A stretch of DNA of 64,000 nt from Geobacillus subterraneus (GCF_001618685.1 NZ_CP014342.1:1178001-1242000), one strand, 5' to 3'; positions 46,279 to 54,703 are shown, counted from the first letter of the stretch. Notes: generated from the letters alone by a model not told the origin. Program-made: numbers and translations.

Positions 46279-46968
46279 TTACTCTTCTTCATTATTCCCT
46301 TGGAAGAAAATCATAACAAACTTGATTAACTCTAACACAGAAATTAATGCCGCAGCTACATAGGTTAATGCAGCAGCATTTAAAACTTTATTCACTCCCC
46401 GTACTTCATCATTGAGAATAAATCCTTCAGCAAGAAGAAGCTTTTTGGCGCGAGAACTCGCATTAAATTCTACCGGTAACGTAATTACTTGGAATGCCAC
46501 GGCTGCTGAAAAGAGAATAATGCCAAGCCCAATGAGTGAAGCTTGATGCAACAAAAACCCGCCTAACAATAGAAATGGAGCAATTCCAGAAGAAAAATTC
46601 ACCACTGGAAACATACGATGCCGCAAAACTAATGCGCCGTATGACTGTTGATGCTGGATTGCATGGCCAACCTCATGGGCAGCTACTGATATAGCCGCGA
46701 TAGAACGTCCATAATAAACAGGTTCAGACAATCGAACAGTGCGTGACAATGGATCATAATGATCTGTCAATGTACCAGGCACTAGTTCAACGGGAACATG
46801 ATATAAACCATTGGAATCTAAAATCTTTCGTGCTACCTCAGCTCCAGTAAGAGACGAATTAGCACGGACTTCCGTCCATTGATTAAATGTACCTTTTACT
46901 TTAAATTGTGCCCAAAGTGACAGTCCGAATGCTAAAAAGATGAGAATGTCCATTGGATGAAATAACAT
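46279..46968 (-). CDS. yugP: Membrane zinc metallopeptidase (YugP family)
   Basis: The 229-residue membrane protein has the zinc motif SVAAHEVGHAIQHQQ (HExxH) near residue 96 and SRAKKLLLAEGFI, also conserved in the family. Hydrophobic helices flank the active site (LIFLAFGLSLWAQF, IAPFLLLGGFLL, LIGLGIILFSAAVAFQVI). The third ligand is probably in the YVPVEL or later region. It is grouped with spo0M and the CNNM gene on one strand. Confidence 0.9.
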   Translation of the reverse strand: MLFHPMDILIFLAFGLSLWAQFKVKGTFNQWTEVRANSSLTGAEVARKILDSNGLYHVPVELVPGTLTDHYDPLSRTVRLSEPVYYGRSIAAISVAAHEVGHAIQHQQSYGALVLRHRMFPVVNFSSGIAPFLLLGGFLLHQASLIGLGIILFSAAVAFQVITLPVEFNASSRAKKLLLAEGFILNDEVRGVNKVLNAAALTYVAAALISVLELIKFVMIFFQGNNEEE

Positions 46969-46987
46969 TGCATTCTCCCCCTGCTAC

Positions 46988-47947
46988 TTAAAATTCTTCA
47001 TCTTCTCCACCAAAGAAGTCCACAAAAAATCCTTCTTCCTCTTCTTCAGCTTCCTCCTCAAAACCAAAGGCTTCCTCGATGGCATCATCCACGAGCTCTT
47101 CCACTAACATTCCGGCAAACATTCCTGCAGCAAAGCCGCCAATCGCTCCCATCATGCCATGTCCTTGTCCATGAGAATGAGGAATGCGGGAATAGTGAGC
47201 CATGTAGGATGATGCTGTATATTGATACGGCTGCTCGATCATTTCTTGAATCATTTCGCGAAGTTTGTCAGCTAGTATGCTTACATCGGTTAATTCTGTA
47301 TGTGCGAAAAAGATTTCCCGTTTTAACTCTTTTTCCTGCAAACCAAAGGCTCCTGCATATACATCTACTTCAAGAAGCAGGCGAACTCCCTCTTCTTCTA
47401 AAAATGCAAAAAACTCAACTTCTTGAACAACTTCTCTAAATTGTTCCGTTGGAAACAGTTCGAATTCTTGGCCATACGGTTTTAGTGATCCTGAAGTTGC
47501 CTTTTCCCGGAAGCCTAGCTTTTCAAAAGCAATGAAGATTTTTTCTAAAGGCAATGGTGGAAGAATTTGTACTGCATCTTCATCCAAATGATCTACACCG
47601 CCTGCAATATCAAGACGGGTAACAAACGTGTAATGAATACCGTGTCTTGACACTGGAAGAGTTTTTGGCAATTCATATGCAAAAGGCAATACTTTTTTCT
47701 CGCCAGCCTGAATGACAAAGGCAGAAGCTACTGGAATCGTTGCCACTGTTTTTGTTTGCGATTGCCCGTTTTGGTTTAATGTTAAACGAAGTTCTACATC
47801 AATTTTGTTGATATGCTGTTCTACTGTTCCTCCTTCAATGAAAAATTCACCGCTAATGGTCTCTCCCAATCGTACTTGGGAATGATGCAGCATAAGGTTG
47901 ATATTCGCAGAACCAATCCCCAGCTTCGATAAAAATTTTCTAAACAT
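46988..47947 (-). CDS. spo0M: Sporulation-control protein Spo0M
   Basis: The 319-residue protein has the arrestin-like beta sandwich of Spo0M: MFRKFLSKLGIGSANINLML, VRLGETISGEFFIEGG, KKVLPFAYELPKTLPVSRHG. The C-terminus is strongly acidic (EEAEEEEEGFFVDFFGGEDE). ATG 47947 follows AGGAGAGATGAAAGA. Spo0M influences stage 0 sporulation in B. subtilis. It overlaps no neighbour but lies 20 bp from the MerR gene. Confidence 0.9.
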   Translation of the reverse strand: MFRKFLSKLGIGSANINLMLHHSQVRLGETISGEFFIEGGTVEQHINKIDVELRLTLNQNGQSQTKTVATIPVASAFVIQAGEKKVLPFAYELPKTLPVSRHGIHYTFVTRLDIAGGVDHLDEDAVQILPPLPLEKIFIAFEKLGFREKATSGSLKPYGQEFELFPTEQFREVVQEVEFFAFLEEEGVRLLLEVDVYAGAFGLQEKELKREIFFAHTELTDVSILADKLREMIQEMIEQPYQYTASSYMAHYSRIPHSHGQGHGMMGAIGGFAAGMFAGMLVEELVDDAIEEAFGFEEEAEEEEEGFFVDFFGGEDEEF

Positions 47948-47966
47948 TCTTTCATCTCTCCTAACA

Positions 47967-48392
47967 TTAAATAAAAGGATTTTCTCCAAGCAATATCGCT
48001 AATGTTTGTAGCAAAGTATAACCTTGTTGGGCCAGTGGTTTTGTCATCAGCTTGATCTGTTGTTCATTTAATTGTTTAAGTAACGGTTTTAATTCCAACA
48101 GTTCTTCTTGAATATGTTTCATTTCTTCTTGAAGGTGCTCAATTTTATCTACAATTTCATCCGCAGCATCTGGTTGACTTTGGATAATCTGCAATCGCTC
48201 TTTGATTTCCTCCAGAGTTAAATGCTGTTTTTTTAATGCATCAATTAACTGTAAACGTTCGAAACTTTCTTCGGGATAATAGCGATAATTTGTTTCGGAG
48301 CGAACAGGTTCTAGCAACCCTAATTGTGTATAATAATCAATGGTTCGTTTCGAAACGCCAGCTAATTCTGCAAGTTCACCAATTTTAAACAA
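47967..48392 (-). CDS. MerR-family transcriptional regulator
   Basis: The 141-residue protein has the MerR winged HTH at the N-terminus (MFKIGELAELAGVSKRTIDY, YYTQLGLLEPVRSETNYRYY) and then a long dimerisation coiled coil. There are no conserved metal-binding cysteines, so the inducer is not a thiol-binding metal. It is first in the merR-spo0M-yugP-CNNM row and probably regulates it. ATG 48392. Confidence 0.88.
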   Translation of the reverse strand: MFKIGELAELAGVSKRTIDYYTQLGLLEPVRSETNYRYYPEESFERLQLIDALKKQHLTLEEIKERLQIIQSQPDAADEIVDKIEHLQEEMKHIQEELLELKPLLKQLNEQQIKLMTKPLAQQGYTLLQTLAILLGENPFI

Positions 48393-48550
48393 CTTCCCAA
48401 TGAACTCACTCCCTAATATTTTTCGTAATGCTAATTAGATTATATTCTTAAAAAACTGTACAGTCAAACGTTATACTGTTGATTTTTGTTTCAAATTCGT
48501 TTCAATCACTACATACGAATATATTTTGATTTTGGATTCATGAATAAAAT

Positions 48551-48578
48551 AAAAAACCTAAAGAAAAAACTTTAGGTT
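48551..48578 (-). terminator. Terminator of the ytaF remnant
   Basis: AACCTAAAG and CTTTAGGTT flank a short loop, with a T run on the minus strand. Confidence 0.75.
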
Positions 48579-48587
48579 CAATAAAAA

Positions 48588-48830
48588 CTAACTCAACATT
48601 TTGAGACATCCTAAGCAAATGAGAATGGCTCCGGGAATAAATGTCTCCTTTTTCATTATTTTAGTTCGTGATAATTTCCGACCGATTATTAAACCTAAGC
48701 GAATAAATAAAATATTCATCAAACCTACCTAAGTAGTTGTTATAAGTGGTGTCCCCCATAAATGAGGCACTTATTCCTGCGCCAAAGATATCCGTCTCAT
48801 TGACAAGATTATACCGTTTAATCAATGTCT
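48588..48830 (-). pseudogene. ytaF/mntP-like membrane protein remnant
   Basis: On the minus strand a last frame from 48719 to a TAG at 48588 reads MNILFIRLGLIIGRKLSRTK then ETFIPGAILICLGCLKMLS, the C-terminal helix of YtaF/MntP-type proteins. A different frame just upstream (about 48750-48810) reads DIFGAGISASFMG, the conserved acidic-glycine helix of the same family. Frameshifts and a stop separate them, and the N-terminal half is missing. The edges are approximate. Confidence 0.65.
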
Positions 48831-48888
48831 TTTAACAAGTATGATCTTTATCTTTGAGATCGTATTTGTTAAATTACATAAACATAAA

Positions 48889-48914
48889 AAACACTTACAT
48901 GGCGTAAGTGTTTA
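48889..48914. terminator. Hairpin, possible terminator
   Basis: AAACACTTAC pairs with GTAAGTGTTTA about 40 bp left of the IS982 element. Confidence 0.55.
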
Positions 48915-48949
48915 GCTGATTAATTCAATTCTTTCAATTTCTTTTTCAT

Positions 48950-49952
48950 AACCCGTGGTGCTAGATAAAATCAGACAAGCATAAAAAATAGCCCTTGCAT
49001 GAGGATCTCCTTAAAATGAAAGTGCGACCAAACATTTAAAAGGAGAATTCACTGCAAGAGCACTTTCATTTTACAACAGATCGAGCCAAACTTCAAAAAC
49101 AATATGAAGCGATTTTGTTCTTTGTATCGGCTCAACTATCGAGTATCCAGATTCCTCTTCAACGTCGAAATCGTCATTTGTTGAAACAGGAAGACGAAGT
49201 CATCATCACCGTCCATGTCCTTGGAAAGTTGTTGGGCTTCACTTCCGAACGGGCTTGGCACCGGTTTGTGATTGGGAATTTGTTTCCCAAGGCCTTGTTC
49301 CCTGAGCGCTCTCGGTACAACCGTCGCTGCCGAGCGCTTAGCTTTGCGATCAAGTGGATTCGGCGCCAGCTGGCCAAGCGCGGGCAACACCATGCGTATG
49401 CGGTCGTGGACAGCTTGCCGATCGAGCTGTGTCATTCATCCCGAATGTATCGCGTCAAACGGTTTCGTGGAATCGCCGATATTGGCTATTGTGCTTCCAA
49501 AAAGACCGCTTTCTATGGGTTGAAACTTCATCTGCAGGTCACCGACCAAGGGCTTCCGATGGGATATGTCGTCACCGAAGCGTCTTGTCACGACCGGGTG
49601 GCCGCTGAAACCGTCATGACGCAAATTCCACATCCGTATAACCTAGGTGACAAAGGGTATATCAGCCAAACGCTGCAAAAGAAGCTGTACGAAGAACACC
49701 AAGTCGCTTTTTGGACGCCCGTTCGAAAAAATCAGCGAATTCGCCAATCGGACGCATGGAAACAGTGGATGAAGCGAAAACGTAAAGTGGTTGAAATCGT
49801 GTTTTCGATTTTAGTCGATTCGTATCGGATCACCGAGATTCGAGCTAACTCGGTTTCTGGATTTGAAACGGCGCTGGATGGTATTTTACTGGCTTACTCG
49901 CTTGTTGTTCTTGGGCTAGTTGAGCGTTAAGACTCAACTAGCACCACGGGTT
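48950..49952 (+). mobile_element. IS982-family insertion sequence
   Basis: The terminal repeats AACCCGTGGTGCTAG (48950) and CTAGCACCACGGGTT (ending 49952) are perfect over 15 bp and enclose about 1.0 kb with a single transposase. No target duplication is visible in the flanks (TTTTTCAT and TTTAATAA). The GC is higher than that of the surrounding island. Confidence 0.9.
49052..49930 (+). CDS. IS982-family transposase, probable CTG start
   Basis: In frame, homologous-looking sequence starts at CTG 49052 (LQEHFHFTTDRAKLQKQYEA), six bases after AGGAG, giving 292 residues, the usual IS982 length. The first standard start codon is TTG at 49115, giving 271 residues but without a ribosome binding site. 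DDE residues are visible in HAYAVVDSLPIELCH, YNLGDKGYISQTLQKK and VVEIVFSILVDSYRITE. The CTG may be a mutated ATG. Confidence 0.82.
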   Translation: MQEHFHFTTDRAKLQKQYEAILFFVSAQLSSIQIPLQRRNRHLLKQEDEVIITVHVLGKLLGFTSERAWHRFVIGNLFPKALFPERSRYNRRCRALSFAIKWIRRQLAKRGQHHAYAVVDSLPIELCHSSRMYRVKRFRGIADIGYCASKKTAFYGLKLHLQVTDQGLPMGYVVTEASCHDRVAAETVMTQIPHPYNLGDKGYISQTLQKKLYEEHQVAFWTPVRKNQRIRQSDAWKQWMKRKRKVVEIVFSILVDSYRITEIRANSVSGFETALDGILLAYSLVVLGLVER

Positions 49953-50041
49953 TTTAATAATATTATCATAGTTGGTGTTTATCTGCCATTACAGAGAAAA
50001 TACAGTTAAAAGAGTGATATGTCATTTGGTACTTAAAATGA

Positions 50042-50155
50042 GGAAATGCGGATAAAATTCAATGGATTAAACTAAAATGGTCTGCACATGTTGGCGGTGC
50101 AGATGAGTTTGACGGAGAAACGAAAGAATACGAAGTTGAATTGAAATTGAAGTAA
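50042..50155 (+). pseudogene. C-terminal gene fragment, family unknown
   Basis: The 37-codon open stretch reads GNADKIQWIKLKWSAHVGGA and then DEFDGETKEYEVELKLK with a stop at 50153. It has no start and is preceded by TGA. A terminator follows at once, as at a real gene end. It is probably the tail of a gene removed by insertion events. Confidence 0.5.
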
Positions 50156-50158
50156 TGA

Positions 50159-50188
50159 AGCCTACTCACTTTGAGTAGGCTCCTTTTT
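50159..50188 (+). terminator. Terminator after gene fragment
   Basis: AGCCTACTCA pairs with TGAGTAGGCT, with CCTTTTTT following. Confidence 0.85.
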
Positions 50189-50270
50189 TATCCATATCTC
50201 CTCAAGCGGTCTCTTCAGTTCTGTACAGATCGCATAGGCCAGATGGAACGAAATGTTGGAAAGAGAAAAG
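50174..50270 (-). pseudogene. Fragment of an Xre-type HTH regulator
   Basis: The minus strand reads FSLSNISFHLAYAICTELKR then PLEEIWIKKE, the last helix and tail typical of Cro/CI regulators (A.aIa..L...ieEiw). The N-terminal helices are absent. The sequence upstream changes character at a terminator hairpin near 50270, so this is a remnant. Confidence 0.55.
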
Positions 50271-50290
50271 GCGGATGACTCCGCCTTTTT
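50268..50290 (+). terminator. Terminator-like hairpin
   Basis: AAAGGCGGA pairs with TCCGCCTTTTTT. Confidence 0.75.
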
Positions 50291-50439
50291 TGCACGGGAT
50301 AGCAGCCGAAAATAATTTTGCACAAATTTTGCACGGGATGAACGAGCATGTCCATTCATCCTTGAAATATCAATGGTTTTATGATGCGGTTATTATCCCT
50401 CCTGGACGCCACTTACATACGAAAAGTGCGCGAAACAGC

Positions 50440-50755
50440 GCTAAAGAAAACTCTCTATCGGAAGCACGGACTGTCGTGCGACGATCGAGAGTTTTTTTTG
50501 TAAAGAACATAAGGACAGCCTGCCAAGGCTGGAGAAATCGAGAGAACTTAGTGAGGCGGGTAAGGGAAACGGCAGCGGAAATGTGAGGGCGTCATCTGTA
50601 TACAACCCAGCGACTCAGCAGGATAGAGCAACGAGCGGGACATCTTTGAATGGGCTTCGAGTTGCCCCGACGCATCAGGCTTCTTGGAGTTAGCTGGCAG
50701 AGGAAGGGGCACCGGCCCTAAGCTTGAAGTTGCTGAAACATCAAAAAACGCATAA
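50440..50755 (+). ncRNA. Structured GC-rich non-coding stretch, unidentified
   Basis: No convincing gene lies here, but many helices can form: ACTCTC..CGAGAGT enclosing GCACG..CGTGC (50450-50503) followed by a T run, CAGCC..AGGCTG, and GCAAC..GTTGC around GGGACATC..GGGC. The GC content is well above that of the AT-rich surroundings. It may be a transposon-associated guide-RNA (HEARO/omega-RNA-like) remnant or another structured RNA. The identity is only a guess. Confidence 0.3.
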
Positions 50756-50758
50756 AAG

Positions 50759-50795
50759 AAAGCCTCTGTTGCCTATATGGGCGAAGAGGCTTTTT
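50759..50795. terminator. Terminator downstream of hicB
   Basis: AAGCCTCT and AGAGGCTTTTT flank a loop containing TGCCTATATGGGCG. It can serve the plus-strand stretch on its left. Confidence 0.75.
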
Positions 50796-50819
50796 CAGCA
50801 TTATTATATTTTATTTAAT

Positions 50820-51230
50820 TTATCGATCACTTGCACCAAGATGCTTTTTTAACGCTTCTTGAAGAATCTGCGAGTAATTCACATCATATTGTTTCGCAAG
50901 GTCATCGAGCCATTTTGGGATCGTCAACGTCTTTTTAACGGCTCTGTTTTCCATTTCATATCTAAAAGGTGGCATCCATACCTCAATGAACGCGATGGCT
51001 TGATTGGTTTGTGTTTGAATTTCCGATACTTTCGAAGGCTGAGGGATTTCTTCATTTTCCTGCTCTAAGCCATACAGATGTAATGCCACTGCTTCTTTTG
51101 CCATTTGAAATGCTTCTTCTTCTGTATCTCCGCAAGTAAAGCAGCCAGGAAGATCCGGAAACTCAACAGATATTCCATCGCTTCCATAATCGAAAATAGC
51201 TGGATAGATATAGCGGTCTTTTTTGTGCAT
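50820..51230 (-). CDS. hicB: HicB-family antitoxin
   Basis: The 136-residue protein has the degenerate RNase H-like HicB domain (YPAIFDYGSDGISVEFPDLP, GCFTCGDTEEEAFQMAKEAV) and a C-terminal ribbon-helix-helix DNA-binding part (LTIPKWLDDLAKQYDVNYSQ). It should neutralise HicA and repress the operon. It follows hicA by 27 bp on the minus strand. Intact. Confidence 0.93.
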   Translation of the reverse strand: MHKKDRYIYPAIFDYGSDGISVEFPDLPGCFTCGDTEEEAFQMAKEAVALHLYGLEQENEEIPQPSKVSEIQTQTNQAIAFIEVWMPPFRYEMENRAVKKTLTIPKWLDDLAKQYDVNYSQILQEALKKHLGASDR

Positions 51231-51257
51231 ATATGTGAACCTCCTTTTAGGCGAGGC

Positions 51258-51449
51258 TTATAATAGCCCCGCCTGTTTGAGTATACTTTTGACTGTTTTG
51301 ATTGGTAAGTTTTTCTTTGGATGAGGGATGGTTACAAGTCCAGGTTTACTGGGATGTTTAAACTGATGGTGACTGCCGCTTGTTCTTACTATGTACCATC
51401 CGTCTTGTTGTATGATTTTGATTAATTCCTTTGAAGAGTAATTCTTCAT
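51258..51449 (-). CDS. hicA: HicA-family mRNA interferase toxin
   Basis: The 63-residue protein has the double-stranded RNA-binding-like HicA fold: SSKELIKIIQQDGWYIVRTS, then GSHHQFKHPSKPGLVTIPHP with the catalytic histidine in GSHHQF, ending LKQAGLL. AGGAGGGAGGGAA precedes the ATG at 51449. HicA cleaves mRNA independently of ribosomes. Toxin-first order with hicB downstream. Confidence 0.93.
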   Translation of the reverse strand: MKNYSSKELIKIIQQDGWYIVRTSGSHHQFKHPSKPGLVTIPHPKKNLPIKTVKSILKQAGLL

Positions 51450-51466
51450 TTCCCTCCCTCCTTGGG

Positions 51467-51498
51467 TTTATTATAACACGTATTATAACACGTATCAA
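51467..51498 (-). promoter_or_regulatory. hicAB promoter with direct-repeat operator
   Basis: On the minus strand two copies of TACGTGTTATAAT lie in tandem about 20-50 bases upstream of hicA; each contains TATAAT. The repeat is a good candidate for the site where HicB represses. Confidence 0.6.
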
Positions 51499-51539
51499 TA
51501 CTTTTTTATTGTTTTTTGTCGTGTAAATGCCACTAATAA

Positions 51540-51685
51540 CTGTAGATGAGCAAATTGGCTAACATAAATTTACAACCAAACAAAAAAGGAGACATGAACC
51601 CGACTCCTTGAGTAAAGTAGATGTGCTCAAAACCCATTCACCCAAGGACATGGAGATTATTGTAATGAAAAATGCTCATCTACAG
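51540..51685. mobile_element. 146-bp MITE related to the IS701/IS4-like element
   Basis: CTGTAGATGAGCA at 51540 and TGCTCATCTACAG ending at 51685 are perfect 13-bp terminal repeats flanked by TAA on both sides. The last 38 bases closely match the end of the element at 41534. The interior has no transposase. Confidence 0.8.
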
Positions 51686-51925
51686 TAACTTTATTTTATT
51701 ATAAGATCACGCTTATTTGGGACACAGAAAAAAACACCTATGCTGTCTGTTTTCTGAACTCAATAGGAGGCAGGCAGTTTCGTTTGGGTCTGAATTCGAA
51801 TTCCCCGTTTACCGCAACCGCAGAAGCTTTTTGTCTTGCAAATGAAAACAAATTGAAACGTTCATGGCGGCGAAAGTTTGTTAAAATGTATAGGATAGAA
51901 ATAAAATCATAAAACGCGCCATACA

Positions 51926-54703
51926 ATGAACATGCATGGCAAATACGTGAATCAGGTGATGGATATGGGGTTCGAACAGCAACTTGTTCATAAAACGTTT
52001 TATGAAACGTTAATCGATGGAGGAGAGCGCGACCTTGTCGGCACGTTCGGGGATATGTTCTTCGCCGCGTACCGGGATGGGGCTGATTTGTCGTCCATTC
52101 GTTTTGCTCAAGGGGAAGTGTATTTCCATCGCCGCGACTATGAGACTGCCATTTTCAAATGGGAAAACGTCCATAACGGGTTGCGCCCATGGGCGCAAAA
52201 AAACATCGCGGACAGCTACTATGAGCTTGGACAGCTTCAGCTCGCCGAAGAGCTGTACCGCTCGATTGAAGCGGAAAGTGAAACGCTCCAGGCAGAAATC
52301 ATCTTGCGCCTATTTTCGCTCTACCGCGAGTTAGGTGAAAGAGAAAAAGCGGATGAAATGATTAAGCGCGGGGTGGCGCTTTACCCGGATTACCCGAATA
52401 TGACCGAATGGGCCCACGCCTTTTTCGAGGAACAAGGCGATTGGGGAAGTGCCATCGAGCTCGCCTTAGGAGAAGCGGTGCGGACGTCAGCGCGCCGCTG
52501 GGCGGACATTTTAACGGGCTATGTGGAACAAGGGCACGCGCGGATGATGGCGCCCGCGCGGTTTTCACGGTGTTTGGCGCTGTTGTACGAAACCGATCGG
52601 GTAAAATTTGAGCGGTTAGTGCAGGCGTTGTGGAACGGCTATCAAGATAGTGATGTGTATTTTCCGTGGCTGGCGGAATGGAACCGTCTTTACGATGAGC
52701 TGGCGATTGGCCGTGATTATGAGTGGAAGCGAATCCCCGCCCTTTTGGCTGGGGCGTATGACGGGTTAGTGAGAGGGCCGTATCGGTTGAAAGAGCTCGT
52801 TGAGGTCGTGCCGCCGCTCTTAAAAAGCTGGGTGAATTTGGCCGACGGACGCGGGATGGCGACGGCCGCCGCCGCCTTGTTGGCATGGAGTGAGAAATTC
52901 CCGGAAGGCTTTGATGACGAAACGGTGAAAAACGCCGCGAAACAGCTTGTTTGTGCGAATCGGCAATCAGGGGAAGCGGGCGTGGCGCTATTTGAAGAAA
53001 TGGCCGACTGGGCCGAGGCGCAGCGCGCAGGTTCTCATTTCCGCTTCCGCTGGCTCGTGCGGCAGCTTTCCGATCTGCGGACGCACCGCGTTCTTGTCGC
53101 TGGGGCGTCGCGAAACGAGCGCCTGGCGTTTTTGCGCACGGTGGTCGGCGAAGCGGCGTTAGTGGCGCCGTCCGCTCCGGTGCTCGTTTGGAAAAACGGC
53201 GGCGAGATCGAAGTGGCGAAAATCAGCGATGAACAGTTTACCGTTTTTGCAAGCATCGATGAGTTTCAACAAGCATCAGGGGGACGGGGAAGCCGCTTTC
53301 CTGACGATGCGGTCATCGAGTGCACAGCGCCGCTTTCGCTCGTGCCGCAAGAGGTAGCTTTGCTGGATATCGGGCCGCTTGGCGGACGCGCCTCTTCTGA
53401 TCATGAGGCGCTTGTGTCGTTCCCGCTCGCCGATAGCATTCTTTTCCTTCTGAACGGCGATGATCCGCTTTCCAGTGTCGATGAACAACTTGTGCTGCAG
53501 CTTTGCGAGCGGGCGCCGCACACGCCGATTCACTTTTTGCTTCCTCCGGGCGACGGGATGATCGATGAGCAGGAGGAGTTGCGGATCGCCCGAGAAGTTG
53601 AAGCGCACATTCGCACCATCGTTCCCGGGGCGAACGTGATCGTCTATTCACCGCACGCGCCAAGCCGCAAGCAGCAGCAGGCGCTCGTTGACCTGCTTGG
53701 CGAAGTGCGCCATCACCGGTCTTCCGTCCGTCGGGAAGAAGCGATATTGGCGACGATTCGCCAATTCATTGCCCATTTGTTCCGGCAGCGGGCTGAGGCG
53801 GAAAGCCGGTTGGCGGAGTCGGTCGTGTGGAGAAAGGAAATGGCGGCCAAGCTGAACGGAGCGATTCACCAGCTCGGCGATCAGCAAGAAGAAAAGACGG
53901 TGAAAATCGTGAAAGCGTTCCGCGCGGTTTTGGAAGAGACGCGGACGGCCTTGGCAACGGCGATTCCCGACATGTTGCGCAAGTCGGCCGACTTTGTGCG
54001 CGAAGACAGCGACTTTGCCCGCCTTCACCTTGAACTGAATGATCAAGTGAACAAACAGCTTCGCGCTTATATCGATGAAGAGGTATTGCCGAAACTGCAC
54101 CGCGCCTTGGAAGATTGGATTGCTGCGGCAAAAGAGGAATTTGACGAATGTCAGGCGTTTTTATATGAAATGGGTGAAGGGTTTAACGCCATGTTTGGCG
54201 AGGAGCGGCTGAAGCTTGAATGTGATTTCCGCATCCTTTCCGATTGGCAGCGTGATATCGACCGGCTTGCAGGCGGGGCGCAAATTGATAAGCTGAACAT
54301 TTTCCTCCGCCGGACGCCGGGGCAGCTGCTGTTGAAAGGAGCGGGCAAACTGCTTGGCGCCTTTACGCAAAATAAGGCGATGTTGGCGCAAAAGTATAAG
54401 CAATTGATCGAAACGCAAGATTACGCCGATGTGGCGGAAACGGTTGCCGAGCAGTTGTTGCTGCCGTTTGAATGGTTTGCCAAATCGCTTGAGCGCGACA
54501 TCGCCCAGTTTTTCCAAGCACCGTCGGCCGTGTTAAACGAAACGTTGGAACGGCTGGAGCTCGAAATTGCCGCTCAAGAAGGGGAGTTAAAACAGATGCG
54601 CACAAATCCGGAGGCGTACCGCGACCCGCTTGTTCTCTTTGGCATCCGTTTGCGGCAGTGCGAGCATCTGGCGCAGGCCGCTTCTGCGGCGGTTCGGGTA
54701 TAG
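51926..54703 (+). CDS. Large TPR protein with degenerate dynamin-like GTPase core
   Basis: The 925-residue protein starts with TPR-like helices to about 190 (FAQGEVYFHRRDYETAIFKW, KNIADSYYELGQLQLAEELY). The middle has a Rossmann-like core: VLVAGASRNERLAFLRTVVG sits where a P-loop would be but lacks GK(S/T), VALLDIGPLGG resembles a G3 strand, and ADSILFLLNGDDPLSSVDEQ resembles the strand after it in dynamin-like proteins. The C-terminal 330 residues are long helices as in a dynamin stalk. The start is uncertain: ATG 51926 has a weak site. Confidence 0.75.
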   Translation: MNMHGKYVNQVMDMGFEQQLVHKTFYETLIDGGERDLVGTFGDMFFAAYRDGADLSSIRFAQGEVYFHRRDYETAIFKWENVHNGLRPWAQKNIADSYYELGQLQLAEELYRSIEAESETLQAEIILRLFSLYRELGEREKADEMIKRGVALYPDYPNMTEWAHAFFEEQGDWGSAIELALGEAVRTSARRWADILTGYVEQGHARMMAPARFSRCLALLYETDRVKFERLVQALWNGYQDSDVYFPWLAEWNRLYDELAIGRDYEWKRIPALLAGAYDGLVRGPYRLKELVEVVPPLLKSWVNLADGRGMATAAAALLAWSEKFPEGFDDETVKNAAKQLVCANRQSGEAGVALFEEMADWAEAQRAGSHFRFRWLVRQLSDLRTHRVLVAGASRNERLAFLRTVVGEAALVAPSAPVLVWKNGGEIEVAKISDEQFTVFASIDEFQQASGGRGSRFPDDAVIECTAPLSLVPQEVALLDIGPLGGRASSDHEALVSFPLADSILFLLNGDDPLSSVDEQLVLQLCERAPHTPIHFLLPPGDGMIDEQEELRIAREVEAHIRTIVPGANVIVYSPHAPSRKQQQALVDLLGEVRHHRSSVRREEAILATIRQFIAHLFRQRAEAESRLAESVVWRKEMAAKLNGAIHQLGDQQEEKTVKIVKAFRAVLEETRTALATAIPDMLRKSADFVREDSDFARLHLELNDQVNKQLRAYIDEEVLPKLHRALEDWIAAAKEEFDECQAFLYEMGEGFNAMFGEERLKLECDFRILSDWQRDIDRLAGGAQIDKLNIFLRRTPGQLLLKGAGKLLGAFTQNKAMLAQKYKQLIETQDYADVAETVAEQLLLPFEWFAKSLERDIAQFFQAPSAVLNETLERLELEIAAQEGELKQMRTNPEAYRDPLVLFGIRLRQCEHLAQAASAAVRV

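Noticed and set aside
48950-49952. Target-site duplication around IS982
   Set aside because: The flanks TTTTTCAT and TTTAATAA are not convincingly the same.
50290-50440. Integrase 3' end or attachment site of a lost prophage or ICE
   Set aside because: A short repeated TTTTGCAC motif and an open frame resemble integrase tails, but no core duplication or integrase motif could be shown.
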